A DNA stretch of 64,000 bases from Paenibacillus xylanexedens. Lineage in GTDB: Bacteria; Bacillota; Bacilli; Paenibacillales; Paenibacillaceae. Below are positions 1 through 9,119 of this stretch, piece by piece (the first letter of the stretch is position 1; every line of letters begins with the position of its first letter). The DNA lies in NCBI RefSeq assembly GCF_007676705.1, contig NZ_VEBF01000002.1:1426001-1490000 (forward strand), written 5' to 3'. The translations under genes and the position numbers were made by a program. The notes under the pieces are model-generated. The model searched no databases. It was given only the letters and a program-made list of their open reading frames with translations, and had not been told where the DNA came from.

Positions 1-1058
1 CAGAAAATCGGCTGTTTCCCCCGCTCTGCCGTAAATGCGATCAAACGGTTCAAAAAGGCGATAAAGGCTCGTTCCCGCACACCTCCAAACTCGATTTTGC
101 AGCGTTCGCATTCGCATAAGCTGTAGACCTCGTCACAGCCGAGATGGATATAGCGCGAGTCCGGATGCGCATCGATCATCTCTCCGAGCAGCGTGGTAAT
201 CAGTCCGAAGGATTCCGGGTGGGACGGGCAGATTTCCCCGGTGGACTGTTCTGTCTCGCGGAGATGCCTCCAAGCTTCGTGGCGCAGTACATATTCCAGA
301 TGTCCGAAGCTCTGCTGAAGCGGAATAATCTCCATAAAATGCTCATGGGCGTTACGCTTCAGTTCTTCCAGCTGCGAACGACTTAACGCATGCTTCGAAT
401 GCGCGAACTCGGGGTACGCCTGGAACGGAAATTTATCCTCATATTCAATCAGAACCGCGTTTGTCTTATAACGGGCAAATTCCGCCAAATATGCTGTCAG
501 CAGTTCCGGCTTCGAGAACGTCTGGCGCAAATCCAAATTCATTGCCCGCACAGCCGTATCCGGCCAATCTGTTATGGACACCGCCGGGATGTCACCATCC
601 GATCCACGCAGTTGTACCAAAGTCTGAAATCCGTAAAACAAACCCTCCGCATCTTGGGCGCAGACCTCAGCTCTTATGGCTGATACCTTCAACCTGTACC
701 CTTGTGGGCGTCCTGCTAGGCCCAGGTCTGTCTCGCCTTCTTCGGTAAATGAACTGAAATCAGAGATGACCAAGCTCTTCTTTTGTGCTCCCAAGACTTC
801 ATGTACTGCATGGGCGCCATGGACCTCATGGTCTCCCTGCTGAATTTCCTGCCCTGAAAGACGTTCTACAATAAGCAAATAACCTTTATCTATCCTTGAG
901 CATGTATATTTCATCCCCGGAAATGCCCGGCGGCAGTGGATTTCCAATCTGGGATCATCCTGCTCCATGTAAAGACTCAGTCTTGTCTCGCCATCCAGGC
1001 GCAAGGGGCCTCCCTCAATCGCTGCAATCTGCTTTGGTTGTGGTATCAAGCTCTGCAT
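1..1058 (-). CDS. GH20-type beta-N-acetylhexosaminidase (partial, C-terminus beyond window)
   Basis: Last visible gene of the amino-sugar operon. It should release terminal GlcNAc or GalNAc from short chito- or glyco-oligosaccharides. I translated the minus strand from an ATG at 1058, which has AGGAGGAGAG just upstream. About 352 codons are visible and the frame stays open to the window edge. FYGFQTLVQL (about residues 142-151) matches the N-terminal domain that precedes GH20 barrels. HLGCDEVYS (about 305-313) carries the Asp-Glu pair used in GH20 substrate-assisted catalysis. No signal peptide is visible, so the enzyme is probably cytoplasmic and acts on oligosaccharides brought in by the upstream ABC importer. 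The start lies 10 bp downstream of the nagA stop. The family call is firm; exact substrate is not readable. Confidence 0.85.
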   Translation of the reverse strand, partial: MQSLIPQPKQIAAIEGGPLRLDGETRLSLYMEQDDPRLEIHCRRAFPGMKYTCSRIDKGYLLIVERLSGQEIQQGDHEVHGAHAVHEVLGAQKKSLVISDFSSFTEEGETDLGLAGRPQGYRLKVSAIRAEVCAQDAEGLFYGFQTLVQLRGSDGDIPAVSITDWPDTAVRAMNLDLRQTFSKPELLTAYLAEFARYKTNAVLIEYEDKFPFQAYPEFAHSKHALSRSQLEELKRNAHEHFMEIIPLQQSFGHLEYVLRHEAWRHLRETEQSTGEICPSHPESFGLITTLLGEMIDAHPDSRYIHLGCDEVYSLCECERCKIEFGGVRERAFIAFLNRLIAFTAERGKQPIF

Positions 1059-1068
1059 CGCTCTCCTC

Positions 1069-2232
1069 CTATTCGTTGCTCCGTGGACTCAACCGACCAT
1101 TCTTCCAGCACTGTAAAACACTCAATTTTCCACCGTCCATGTTGAAGCTAACCAGATCCGCAGGTGCCCCGGTCTCAAGCCCTACAGCCTGTTCAAGCCC
1201 AAGCAGCCCGGCAGGATTCACTGAAGCGCAATCCCAGGCATCGGCAAGCCCGATCACCCCTGCTTCCACGAGATAGCCCACCTGTTCCGGCAGCATCATC
1301 GCCGAGCCAGCCAGCAGCTGCGGCTGTCCGGCAAGGTGCAGCCGACCTTCCGCGGTTAGCACTACATCTCCGCCAATGTGCAGTCGATACGACCCTGGTG
1401 GCATACCGCTCAGTGAGACAGCATCGCTGACCAGAACAGCATGGTTCCTCTTCATTCGGAGAATCACCGCCAGCACGGACGGCGGGAGATGATGGCCGTC
1501 CGCGATCATACAGCCATATAGTTCATCTGCCGCGAGCTGTTCCCACAGGTAGTTGGGATGCCGCGGAAGTGTCAGGTGAGTGCCATTGCCCAGATGCGTG
1601 GACATGACGGCTCCTGCAGCGACCGCTTCCCTGATCTGCTCGGGCGTTGCTGCCGTATGACCAATCGAGACAAGGATGCCGGATTCGCAGCACCGGGCGA
1701 TAAATGTAGTCGCATTCGGCCACTCCGGGGAGAGAGTAATGATGCGAATCAATCCTTCTGCCGCTTCCTGCCAGCGGCTGAAGGTCTCCCAATTCGGGGG
1801 AACAATGTATTGCCGCGGATGCGCGCCGCGCGGGCCATCCTCCGGTGAGAGAAATGGGCCTTCCAGATGAATACCTGCAATCCCCCCGCTCGCATCCGGG
1901 TTCAGCCGAACAGCTTCCGCAATAGCGGAAGCTGCCTCAGCCAGCCGGTCGGAACTGTTTGTAATCAACGTGGGACAATAGCTTGTAACTCCCTGTTTTT
2001 GCAGCATCCGCGTCAGCTTCAATACCGTATCGGGATTCAACGGAGCTGTATTCAGATCCAGCCCCCAGCCGCCGTTCACCTGCAAATCGACCAGACCAGG
2101 GGCAAGCCAGGGAAGATGTTCCGCGGAAGGCGTCACGTCAAGCTCGGTAACGGCAGCAATGCGCTCTTCTCTGAATCTCACCTCAATGGGCAGCCCTGTC
2201 CGGTAGTGTCTCCCAACAATCGGCGCGCTCAC
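1069..2232 (-). CDS. nagA: N-acetylglucosamine-6-phosphate deacetylase NagA
   Basis: Cytoplasmic metal-dependent amidohydrolase converting GlcNAc-6-P to GlcN-6-P plus acetate. Visible family motifs are PGLVDLQVNGG near the N-terminus, HLEGPFLSPEDGPRGAH, a metal-binding histidine in SIGHTAATPEQI, THLGNGTHL, and the catalytic Asp region LVSDAVSLSGMPPG. I chose a GTG start at 2232: it makes a 4-base GTGA overlap with the nagB stop and gives 387 residues, the usual NagA size. An ATG at 2301 is also in frame but would overlap nagB by 73 bp. The product feeds NagB directly. Both genes sit between a chitinase-like gene and a GH20 gene, which points to amino-sugar catabolism rather than cell-wall recycling. 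Confidence 0.93.
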   Translation of the reverse strand: MSAPIVGRHYRTGLPIEVRFREERIAAVTELDVTPSAEHLPWLAPGLVDLQVNGGWGLDLNTAPLNPDTVLKLTRMLQKQGVTSYCPTLITNSSDRLAEAASAIAEAVRLNPDASGGIAGIHLEGPFLSPEDGPRGAHPRQYIVPPNWETFSRWQEAAEGLIRIITLSPEWPNATTFIARCCESGILVSIGHTAATPEQIREAVAAGAVMSTHLGNGTHLTLPRHPNYLWEQLAADELYGCMIADGHHLPPSVLAVILRMKRNHAVLVSDAVSLSGMPPGSYRLHIGGDVVLTAEGRLHLAGQPQLLAGSAMMLPEQVGYLVEAGVIGLADAWDCASVNPAGLLGLEQAVGLETGAPADLVSFNMDGGKLSVLQCWKNGRLSPRSNE

Positions 2233-3020
2233 AGGCCGAAGGCTTCCCGGTCCGTAAACATCGTAATTTTGGGATGTGTACGCAGGATGGTAGCTGGACA
2301 TGCTGTACTGACCGGATCATATAATGCTGCTGCAAGCGCACTCCGCTTAGACATCCCTGGCACGATCCCGAACAGTTTGCTGCCTGCCATCAACGCCGGT
2401 ACAGTCAGGGTCAACGCCTCCGCAGGCACGTCATCCAGCCGAGCAAAGCAGCCATCGTTTACCTGCTGACGGCGGCAGGCATCATCCAGCTTCACCGCTT
2501 TCACAAGCAGCGGATCTTCGAAATCGGCTACAGGCGGATCATTGAAGGCAATGTGACCATTTTCTCCGATCCCGAGACAGACAATATCTATGGGATCCAC
2601 GCGTAACAGCTCTCCGTATCTCTGACATTCCTGCTCCACATCGCCCAATCCGTCGATCAGCTCCACCCGCCCAGGCTGGACCCGGCTGAACAGCCGTTCT
2701 GTCAAATATCGTCCGAACCGCTGGGGGGCCGTATCCGGCAGACCAATGTATTCATCCATATGAAAGGCACACACCCGCGACCAGTCGATGCCTTGCTCCA
2801 TCACAAGCCCCTCATACAATTCATTCTGCGAAGGTGCTGCAGCGAATACCATGCGGACCCGGCGCCCTGAATCCTGAAGCAGCTGTCTTAACTCAGCTCC
2901 AACCGCAGCAGCTGCAGCTGCCCCCATCTGATCCCGGTCGGCATAAACCTGTACAGACATGCGCTCTACGACTCGCGACTCCAACGGTTTTATCATGCCA
3001 TTTACGTTAATGCTCCTCAT
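2229..3020 (-). CDS. nagB: Glucosamine-6-phosphate deaminase NagB
   Basis: Converts GlcN-6-P to fructose-6-P and ammonia, passing amino-sugar carbon into glycolysis. The motifs FHMDEYIGL (with the catalytic Asp) and GIGENGHIAFNDPP are diagnostic of NagB. The frame from 3020 gives 263 residues. A later in-frame ATG at 2960 (MSVQVYADRDQMG) would give about 243, closer to the Bacillus enzyme. The ATG at 3020 has GGAGGAGG almost touching it, so an ATG slightly downstream (for example at 2996) may really be used. The stop overlaps the nagA GTG by four bases, so the two are probably translationally coupled. Confidence 0.93.
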   Translation of the reverse strand: MRSINVNGMIKPLESRVVERMSVQVYADRDQMGAAAAAAVGAELRQLLQDSGRRVRMVFAAAPSQNELYEGLVMEQGIDWSRVCAFHMDEYIGLPDTAPQRFGRYLTERLFSRVQPGRVELIDGLGDVEQECQRYGELLRVDPIDIVCLGIGENGHIAFNDPPVADFEDPLLVKAVKLDDACRRQQVNDGCFARLDDVPAEALTLTVPALMAGSKLFGIVPGMSKRSALAAALYDPVSTACPATILRTHPKITMFTDREAFGL

Positions 3021-3050
3021 CCTCCTCCAAACAGCTTCTGGCCCGATGCT

Positions 3051-5327
3051 TCAATTTCCGGCATTTTGCATCAGCAGTGTTGTATGCGGAAAATCATGCT
3101 CTCCCGCATGGTAATAACCGTTATAACGGATTCTTCGTGGTTCAAAACCAACCTGCCTTTCCGGTATCACCGTCTCCGAAGCTAGCGTTACACTTCCGTC
3201 CGCTCCGGTGATTCCGCTGGTGTACCGTCCCGCAGCATAAGTGAATCTTCCCTCCACTTTCGCCCCTTCCAGAACCTCGCCCGTAGCGTAATCTCTAACC
3301 TTCATGTTGACGGATACTCCGGAACCGCTGTAAGCCAGATTCATGTCCGAGACAATCATGGGTTTCAGTATAGTACTTCCAGTGGTCGCCGACACTTCAT
3401 CGGTAAGTGGTCCGATGTTGCCCTGCAAATCGCGGGCCGCAATCCGATAATAGTACGTTGTATCCGGCAGCAGTCCCTTGTCTTGGTAATTCAGGCCGCG
3501 AGCGAGTCCGACCATTTCCGAAGCGACAGGTGTGAAACCCTGAACAGTACTCCGATAAATCACATAGCGCTCCACTTCCATGTTATCTGAAGCTATTCCA
3601 TATTTCAGTTGTACAGTCTGATAATCAATCGCCTCAACGAATGGCACTCCTGCAAGGGCAGAAGGAGCCTCCTGATCATCCGGAGCTGTCCAAAATACAC
3701 AGCCCGGTCCCCAGTAAGAAGGCAGGGCCCGATAGGAATCATAGTGATGGACGGCAATGCCGCCGAAAGCGCTGCTCTGCTCGTATGCTGTGTATACCTT
3801 ATCCAGCTCGGATTCCATATGACTGCGGCCTTCCTCCCAAAAAGTGATCGTCTCCGGATCGCCGCTATTCGCGATATCCAGCGTTTCCACACCAATCACT
3901 ACGGAATTCGGCTTGCCGATCTGGTCTGCATAAGCGAGTTCTCCAGCGGCCCCGGCAATAATCCCTGCAGAGCCATCCGCGGTATCCCGGTAATCCATGA
4001 TGGAGATATAGTCGGAGATATCTTGAACATGCTCGGACAGCCACTTGGTGGTGCCGTTCCACACAATATTCGCCCCTTGCTCCGAAGTGTCATACCACTT
4101 GGGCACAGCTGGGCCGAATGGCAGCCGGATCCCCGCAACATCGCGGCGATCAATCATCTTTTGCAGAACATCCAGGTATTCCTTCTGCAGGAATCGGCTT
4201 GGGTCTCTAAAGTCGGGGGAAATATACGGCTCAATATCCACATTGATGCCGTCGAATTTCTCCGTATCCGCCGCAGCAAGATTGTAATTAATAACCTTCT
4301 CCATTTCCTGCACCGCATGGCTGTGATATTTCTCGTATGCACCCATATAGGCCGGAGAAGTGCCGCCAGCAATTAATGCATGTACCTGCAGATTTTTGCT
4401 GTGAGCCCAGCTTATGAACGAGCGCAGCTCCACCTCTTGCTCTTCCAGCGCATTGTATCCGGCATAACTGCCCACTGCGAGATAAAGCGTCCGGACCGGC
4501 TCTTGGCCGAATGTCTGTGTGTCCGTGATGAAAGACTCCAGCACCTGGCGTGAGCCGGGGTTAAGAAGCAGCTTGTAGCTTTCCGGTTCCCAGATCCACA
4601 TGGCCCGGTCCTGGCCGGGCAAAGACACTGCTGGTTCATGCGTCCCGTTTCCAACCTGTGCATACACCGTTGAACTATAACCATACCGTTCCGGTGCATT
4701 GGTCGCTCTGGCCTCCAAGCTGACCGTCCGATCGCCAAGTCCCGCCGTGTCCCAGGTGTATACATACGCAGAACCTTGCTGAACAGCCTCCTCCCAAGGT
4801 CCCCGGTTCACCCGTATCTCGACCAGCGTGATTGGGATTGGGGAGCTGGCCTGGACTGAAACCTCCACCTGACCGCTAAGCGACACACCTTCGGATGGAC
4901 TTATAATCGTTACATCAGGGACAGCACCTGCCGGGTTATTCACTGTAAGGAGGGCGGGCACACCCCATACCCCGTAGCGAGAGGTCGTATCCAGCCCACG
5001 AACCACCAGTTCGACAGCCCCGTTATATCCCGAGGTATCCAGCATATAAGACCAAGTGCCGCTGTCATCCCCGTCCGGATCATCCATCAGCACTTCGTAC
5101 TGAGCCGTTCCGTTCACATACAGCCGAATGTCGTACAGGTCGGTGTAACTGCCTCCGATCTCTACCACCCCTCCGTCCGACACATATCCACCCCCAGGTG
5201 CGTCCAGCGAGATTGAACCGGCTGCTCCCGCCTTACCAGGAAAGGGTATTCCAATCGATACCATACATATCAACAGAACCATGGCTAGCCTGAATCCGGA
5301 GTACACACGCAGATGCTGCTTTTTCAT
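3051..5327 (-). CDS. Secreted GH18-like glycosidase or carbohydrate-binding protein with Ig-like and FN3 domains
   Basis: A 758-residue exported protein, most likely acting on chitin- or peptidoglycan-like glycans outside the cell. Residues 1-36 form a classical signal peptide ending in AGA. Two beta-rich Ig-like segments follow (about 40-130 and 135-225), then a TIM-barrel-like region containing FDGINVDIEPY (about 355-365). That resembles the GH18 DGxDxDxE motif, but the second Asp is Asn while the catalytic Glu is kept. A fibronectin type III domain covers about 555-647, and a C-terminal beta domain ends the protein. Its place between a sugar-binding lipoprotein and nagB suggests it produces the oligosaccharides that are imported. 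The exact GH family is an inference from the motif. Confidence 0.7.
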   Translation of the reverse strand: MKKQHLRVYSGFRLAMVLLICMVSIGIPFPGKAGAAGSISLDAPGGGYVSDGGVVEIGGSYTDLYDIRLYVNGTAQYEVLMDDPDGDDSGTWSYMLDTSGYNGAVELVVRGLDTTSRYGVWGVPALLTVNNPAGAVPDVTIISPSEGVSLSGQVEVSVQASSPIPITLVEIRVNRGPWEEAVQQGSAYVYTWDTAGLGDRTVSLEARATNAPERYGYSSTVYAQVGNGTHEPAVSLPGQDRAMWIWEPESYKLLLNPGSRQVLESFITDTQTFGQEPVRTLYLAVGSYAGYNALEEQEVELRSFISWAHSKNLQVHALIAGGTSPAYMGAYEKYHSHAVQEMEKVINYNLAAADTEKFDGINVDIEPYISPDFRDPSRFLQKEYLDVLQKMIDRRDVAGIRLPFGPAVPKWYDTSEQGANIVWNGTTKWLSEHVQDISDYISIMDYRDTADGSAGIIAGAAGELAYADQIGKPNSVVIGVETLDIANSGDPETITFWEEGRSHMESELDKVYTAYEQSSAFGGIAVHHYDSYRALPSYWGPGCVFWTAPDDQEAPSALAGVPFVEAIDYQTVQLKYGIASDNMEVERYVIYRSTVQGFTPVASEMVGLARGLNYQDKGLLPDTTYYYRIAARDLQGNIGPLTDEVSATTGSTILKPMIVSDMNLAYSGSGVSVNMKVRDYATGEVLEGAKVEGRFTYAAGRYTSGITGADGSVTLASETVIPERQVGFEPRRIRYNGYYHAGEHDFPHTTLLMQNAGN

Positions 5328-5390
5328 AAGCGAAGCCTCCTTTTGCCATTCTATACTAATGGTCTAGGATTGCTGTGCCGTACATTCGCT

Positions 5391-6950
5391 CTATTTTGCG
5401 CTCAACTGAATATTCAGAACACGGTCATACGCTTCCTTATAGGTGCTCAGCAGCTGATCTACGCCAAGATTGTTCATCTCCTCTACATACTTCTCCCAAT
5501 CGGCCAGACTTCGGGAGCCGGTCACGAATTTGGCAAAGCTCTCATCGCGGTGCTTTTTGATCGCCTGCCCGGTAATGGATATGATTTCATTTTCCGCCTC
5601 TGTAAACGCAGGTCTTGGCTGCATGGAGGAAGGATCATACTTCACTGCTTCTTCATAAGCATGCTTCAGGGCATCCGAGAACAGCGACAAATGGGCATTA
5701 AAATCAATCCAGGTATAGGTGCCGCTGGTCTGAAGTCCCGTCTGCTTGCGCATTTCAATGACATCGTTATACTCCGGCTTGAACTTGATCGCATCTCCTT
5801 CCTTTACGTAGGTCTCGCCCTCTATGCCCCAACTGCTTAGCGTGCGCCCTTCCTCGGAATAGAAAAAGTCCATGTACTTCACGACATCGTCAATGTTCTT
5901 GGAGGTGGAAGCCACCGTCAACCCGCCTTCCATATAATGAAAATACGGATTTAGCTGTTTGCCGCCGGAAATGCCGGCCGGAGGTGCCATGAACTGCATG
6001 TCGTACTCAGGGTTCTCCTGCTGCATGGCATTGTTAAAGAAATCAATCCGGCTGATATAATCGATGGTCACGAATGATTTGCCTGTAGAGACCATATCCT
6101 GCCACTGCTTGGTTTGCAGCGATAAGAAGTCGGGCGGAACCAATCCTTCGTCATAGAAACTTTTCCACATCCCCACCATCGTTTTATAGTTGTCTTCGGT
6201 CGGTCCATAACGCCATTCTTTCTGGTCAAAATCATAGTAGGCACCCTCACCGGTTCCGTAGTTCACCGTCATATTCGCATTCATCTCATCCGGGATCTGC
6301 CCGTATCGGATGGAGAGAGGGTAGCTGTCCGGGTATTTCTCTTTCAGCGTCTTCAGGGCCGCATGCAGCTCTTCGTAGGTCGTAGGAACCTGAATGCCTT
6401 CCTTGTCGAACACATCCTTGCGGTACATCCAGATCATGCGGTTCGTCTCGCCGAACCCCTGATTGGGGAACATATACATCTTGCCATCGGCGGAGAGGGC
6501 GGCCTTCGCTTCCTCTGGATATTGTTTCATCCATGCTTGAAGATTCGGCATGTTGTCCATGTGCTCCATTAAATCCACCAGCGCACCCTGCTGTCCAAAC
6601 TTGTTGGATTCCTTGCGATTGGGCATATACATCAGATCGGGCAGCGTTTTGGAGGCAATCGCCAGATTCAAGCTCTCTTCCAGCTTGCCGGAAGGCGTCT
6701 GTACTTCAAGCGTGACGCCGGTCTTTTCCTTCAGCCAGTTCCAAATGGGCCAGCTCTTGGAATAAGGGAACGTGGCATTGTTATCCAGCAGCGCCGTAAA
6801 GGTCTTTCCCGTTCCCTTGGAGTTATCCGTTACGCCGCCCTCCCCCTGCGCATCCGTCTGCGAGCCGGAACCGTTGCCGCCTCCACTGCACCCCGCTATC
6901 ATCGTTACTGCAACCAGCAGGGGAAGTATTACCGATTTCCATTTGCGCAT
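5391..6950 (-). CDS. Sugar ABC transporter substrate-binding lipoprotein (LplA/YtcQ-type)
   Basis: Extracellular binding protein of the ABC importer encoded just upstream. The frame is open from 7142, but the ATG at 6950 is the true start: GGGAG lies upstream in the leader and the protein then begins with a lipoprotein signal (MRKWKSVILPLLVAV, lipobox IAGC, Cys21). It is 519 residues long, typical of the large LplA-like family of Paenibacillus. A Gly/Ser-rich linker follows the lipid-modified Cys. The C-terminal half has the usual closed-cleft solute-binding pattern (YMDFFYSEEGRTLSSWG). The substrate is inferred to be GlcNAc-containing oligosaccharides from nagAB and GH20 in the same operon. 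No ATPase gene is visible; such importers normally share an MsmK-type ATPase. Confidence 0.9.
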   Translation of the reverse strand: MRKWKSVILPLLVAVTMIAGCSGGGNGSGSQTDAQGEGGVTDNSKGTGKTFTALLDNNATFPYSKSWPIWNWLKEKTGVTLEVQTPSGKLEESLNLAIASKTLPDLMYMPNRKESNKFGQQGALVDLMEHMDNMPNLQAWMKQYPEEAKAALSADGKMYMFPNQGFGETNRMIWMYRKDVFDKEGIQVPTTYEELHAALKTLKEKYPDSYPLSIRYGQIPDEMNANMTVNYGTGEGAYYDFDQKEWRYGPTEDNYKTMVGMWKSFYDEGLVPPDFLSLQTKQWQDMVSTGKSFVTIDYISRIDFFNNAMQQENPEYDMQFMAPPAGISGGKQLNPYFHYMEGGLTVASTSKNIDDVVKYMDFFYSEEGRTLSSWGIEGETYVKEGDAIKFKPEYNDVIEMRKQTGLQTSGTYTWIDFNAHLSLFSDALKHAYEEAVKYDPSSMQPRPAFTEAENEIISITGQAIKKHRDESFAKFVTGSRSLADWEKYVEEMNNLGVDQLLSTYKEAYDRVLNIQLSAK

Positions 6951-7002
6951 AAGCTTCTCTCCCTTAATCCGAATTTGCGTTGAATTGCTTTGTTTTCCAA
7001 AT

Positions 7003-7872
7003 CTATCCTTTGACCGCTCCGACCATGGCTCCCTTAACGAAATACTTCTGTACAAACGGATAGATGACCAGAATCGGCAGGGTGGAGACCATGATGGTTG
7101 CATATTTGAGCGATTCCTCCACCACCAGGTTATCTCCCCCAATGGACGTTACGTCGCCTGAGCTTGCCGTGCCGGCAAGCACCAGATTACGCAGCAGTAC
7201 CTGCAGCGGGAACAAATCGGGAGACCTTAGATAGAGCAGCGGGAAAATAAAGTTATTCCACATGCCCACGGCATAGAACAAGGCTATGGTGGCGAAGGAC
7301 GCCTTGGACAGCGGAACGACAATCCGAATGAAGATGCCGATATCATTCAGGCCGTCCATACGGCCTGATTCCTCCAGCTCTTTGGGGATGCCCGAGAAAA
7401 ACGTGCGCATCAGAATCAGGTTCCAGGTGCTGACTGCTCCTGGAAGAACCATTCCCCAGATGGTGTCCACCAGATTCAGGGAACGAACCACCAGGAAGGT
7501 TGGAATCATCCCCCCGCTGAAGAACATCGTAATGACAATCAGTACGGTGAAGCTATTGCGCAGCGCCATGTCTTTTCTGGACAATGCGTAGGCTCCCGTC
7601 GAGGTGACCACCAGCGAGATCAGTGTCCCAAGCACGGTGTAAAGGATCGTATTTCGGTAAGCCGTCCAGATCTGCGGATCTCCCAGCACCAGTTTATACA
7701 TGCTCAGATTGAAGCCCTTGGGCCAGAAGGAAATATTGTTTTGAATGACGTTCACGTTGCTGCTGAGGGAGACGGCCAGCATATGAAGAAACGGATAGAG
7801 TGTGACCACCACAACCAGCAGCAGGATCAGGGATGCTACAACGTTAAACCAGGAAAATTGGAATGATTTCAC
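7003..7872 (-). CDS. Sugar ABC transporter permease (LplC-type)
   Basis: Inner-membrane permease, second of a pair. About six hydrophobic helices are visible, and the ATPase-contact (EAA) loop is EESGRMDGLNDIGIFIRIVVP. I chose the GTG at 7872, which has AAAGAGG five bases upstream and gives 289 residues. An upstream GTG at 7905 would overlap the preceding permease gene by 20 bp. The C-terminus VQKYFVKGAMVGAVKG is the conserved end of the LplC/MalG-like carbohydrate permeases. It forms a heterodimer with the product of 7886-8854. Confidence 0.92.
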   Translation of the reverse strand: MKSFQFSWFNVVASLILLLVVVVTLYPFLHMLAVSLSSNVNVIQNNISFWPKGFNLSMYKLVLGDPQIWTAYRNTILYTVLGTLISLVVTSTGAYALSRKDMALRNSFTVLIVITMFFSGGMIPTFLVVRSLNLVDTIWGMVLPGAVSTWNLILMRTFFSGIPKELEESGRMDGLNDIGIFIRIVVPLSKASFATIALFYAVGMWNNFIFPLLYLRSPDLFPLQVLLRNLVLAGTASSGDVTSIGGDNLVVEESLKYATIMVSTLPILVIYPFVQKYFVKGAMVGAVKG

Positions 7873-7885
7873 ACCACACCTCTTT

Positions 7886-8854
7886 CTACCATAGACTGGT
7901 CTCACTTAATCGGCGGCTGAGCCAGTTGGCCGTATAGATGAAAATCAGACTGATGACTCCCATGAACAAATCAATGGACGCACCATAGCTGAAGTTCCCC
8001 TGTACCATGCCCACTCTGTAGACATATGTGCTAATAATATCCGCCGTATCGTAGATTGCCGGATTCTGCATCAGGAACACCTTCTCGAAACCAATCTCCA
8101 GCACTTTGCCAATATTCAGAATCAGCGTAATGACGATGGCGGGAGATATACCGGGCAGTGTGACATGCCAGATTTTGCGTAATCGGCTTGCTCCGTCCAT
8201 ATCAGCGGCCTCATACAGCTGCGGGTCGATGGTCGTCAGTGCGGCGAGATAAATAATGGTCTCCCAGCCGATATGCTGCCAGATTTCCGACAGAACATAG
8301 ATGCCACGAAACAATCCTGGCTCATTCATAAAATTGATGGGTCCAATGCCGATCCCTGCCAGCAGATTGTTAATCAGTCCTCCGGTCGGAGACAGGAACA
8401 TAATTACCATACTTACCACAATCACATTCGAGATGAAATGCGGCAGATAACTAACCGTTTGCACAAAACGCTTGAATGCAGCCCTGCGCACCTCATTCAG
8501 CAGAATCGCGAGCAGGATCGGGGCCGGGAAGCCAAACACCAGCTTATATAGTCCCAGCAGAAACGTATTCTTCATCAGGGGCCAAAAATCGGGATTCTCC
8601 AGAAACATCCGATAATATTTGAACCCCACCCAGTCACTGGCCCAAATTCCTTTGAACAGATTGTAATCCTTGAAGGTGATGACCAGCCCGAACATCGGTG
8701 CATAGCGGAAGATTAGATAATACAGGAGGCATGGCAGGAATAGCAGCCATAGCGCCTTGTTCTTGTTCCAGATTCGGACCATCCGCGCCTTCCGCCGAGG
8801 TGGATGGTTCACTATCTTTCGCAGTTTGTCTTGCATTAAGCCAGCATCAGCCAT
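7886..8854 (-). CDS. Sugar ABC transporter permease (LplB-type)
   Basis: First gene of the operon. The protein has about six membrane helices with WLLFLPCLLYYLIF as the first segment and YAPMFGLVITFKDYN after it, both typical of LplB/YteP permeases. The EAA loop is EAADMDGASRLRKIWHVTLPG. ATGs occur at 8860 and 8854; the second has the better spacing to AGAGGGGG and gives 322 residues. The gene is divergent from the membrane AraC regulator at 9120, which is the likely activator of the operon. Confidence 0.92.
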   Translation of the reverse strand: MADAGLMQDKLRKIVNHPPRRKARMVRIWNKNKALWLLFLPCLLYYLIFRYAPMFGLVITFKDYNLFKGIWASDWVGFKYYRMFLENPDFWPLMKNTFLLGLYKLVFGFPAPILLAILLNEVRRAAFKRFVQTVSYLPHFISNVIVVSMVIMFLSPTGGLINNLLAGIGIGPINFMNEPGLFRGIYVLSEIWQHIGWETIIYLAALTTIDPQLYEAADMDGASRLRKIWHVTLPGISPAIVITLILNIGKVLEIGFEKVFLMQNPAIYDTADIISTYVYRVGMVQGNFSYGASIDLFMGVISLIFIYTANWLSRRLSETSLW

Positions 8855-8958
8855 CAGCATGCCCCCTCTTTATTAGTGATGATTGAAAATCGACTTGAAT
8901 GTTAGATAACTTCCCCTGAAATTCCCGGGTTTGTCTCCGAATTATAACGATTAATCCT

Positions 8959-8974
8959 AGGAAAGCGCTATCTA
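8959..8974. promoter_or_regulatory. cre-like catabolite repression site (candidate)
   Basis: AGGAAAGCGCTATCTA lies in the divergent promoter region between the permease gene and the AraC regulator. It matches a CcpA operator core (TGAAAGCGCTATCA-like) at about 12 of 14 positions. It is near-palindromic, so either direction could be controlled. Binding is inferred from sequence only. Confidence 0.4.
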
Positions 8975-9119
8975 CATGTTATATAACTTTTCGCCTATAC
9001 ACCTATTTTCCAGATATCCGCGTATAAATCAGTAAAAGTGCATATTGTTTGTGTCAGCTTTATGCCGCTATGATAGGATTAGACCAAACGATTCTCGGCT
9101 GTATCCAAGGGGGAATGTC

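Noticed and set aside
6951..7142. N-terminal extension of the sugar-binding lipoprotein
   Set aside because: It is open in frame but overlaps the neighbouring permease gene and would bury the lipoprotein signal; GGGAG before the ATG at 6950 decides the start.
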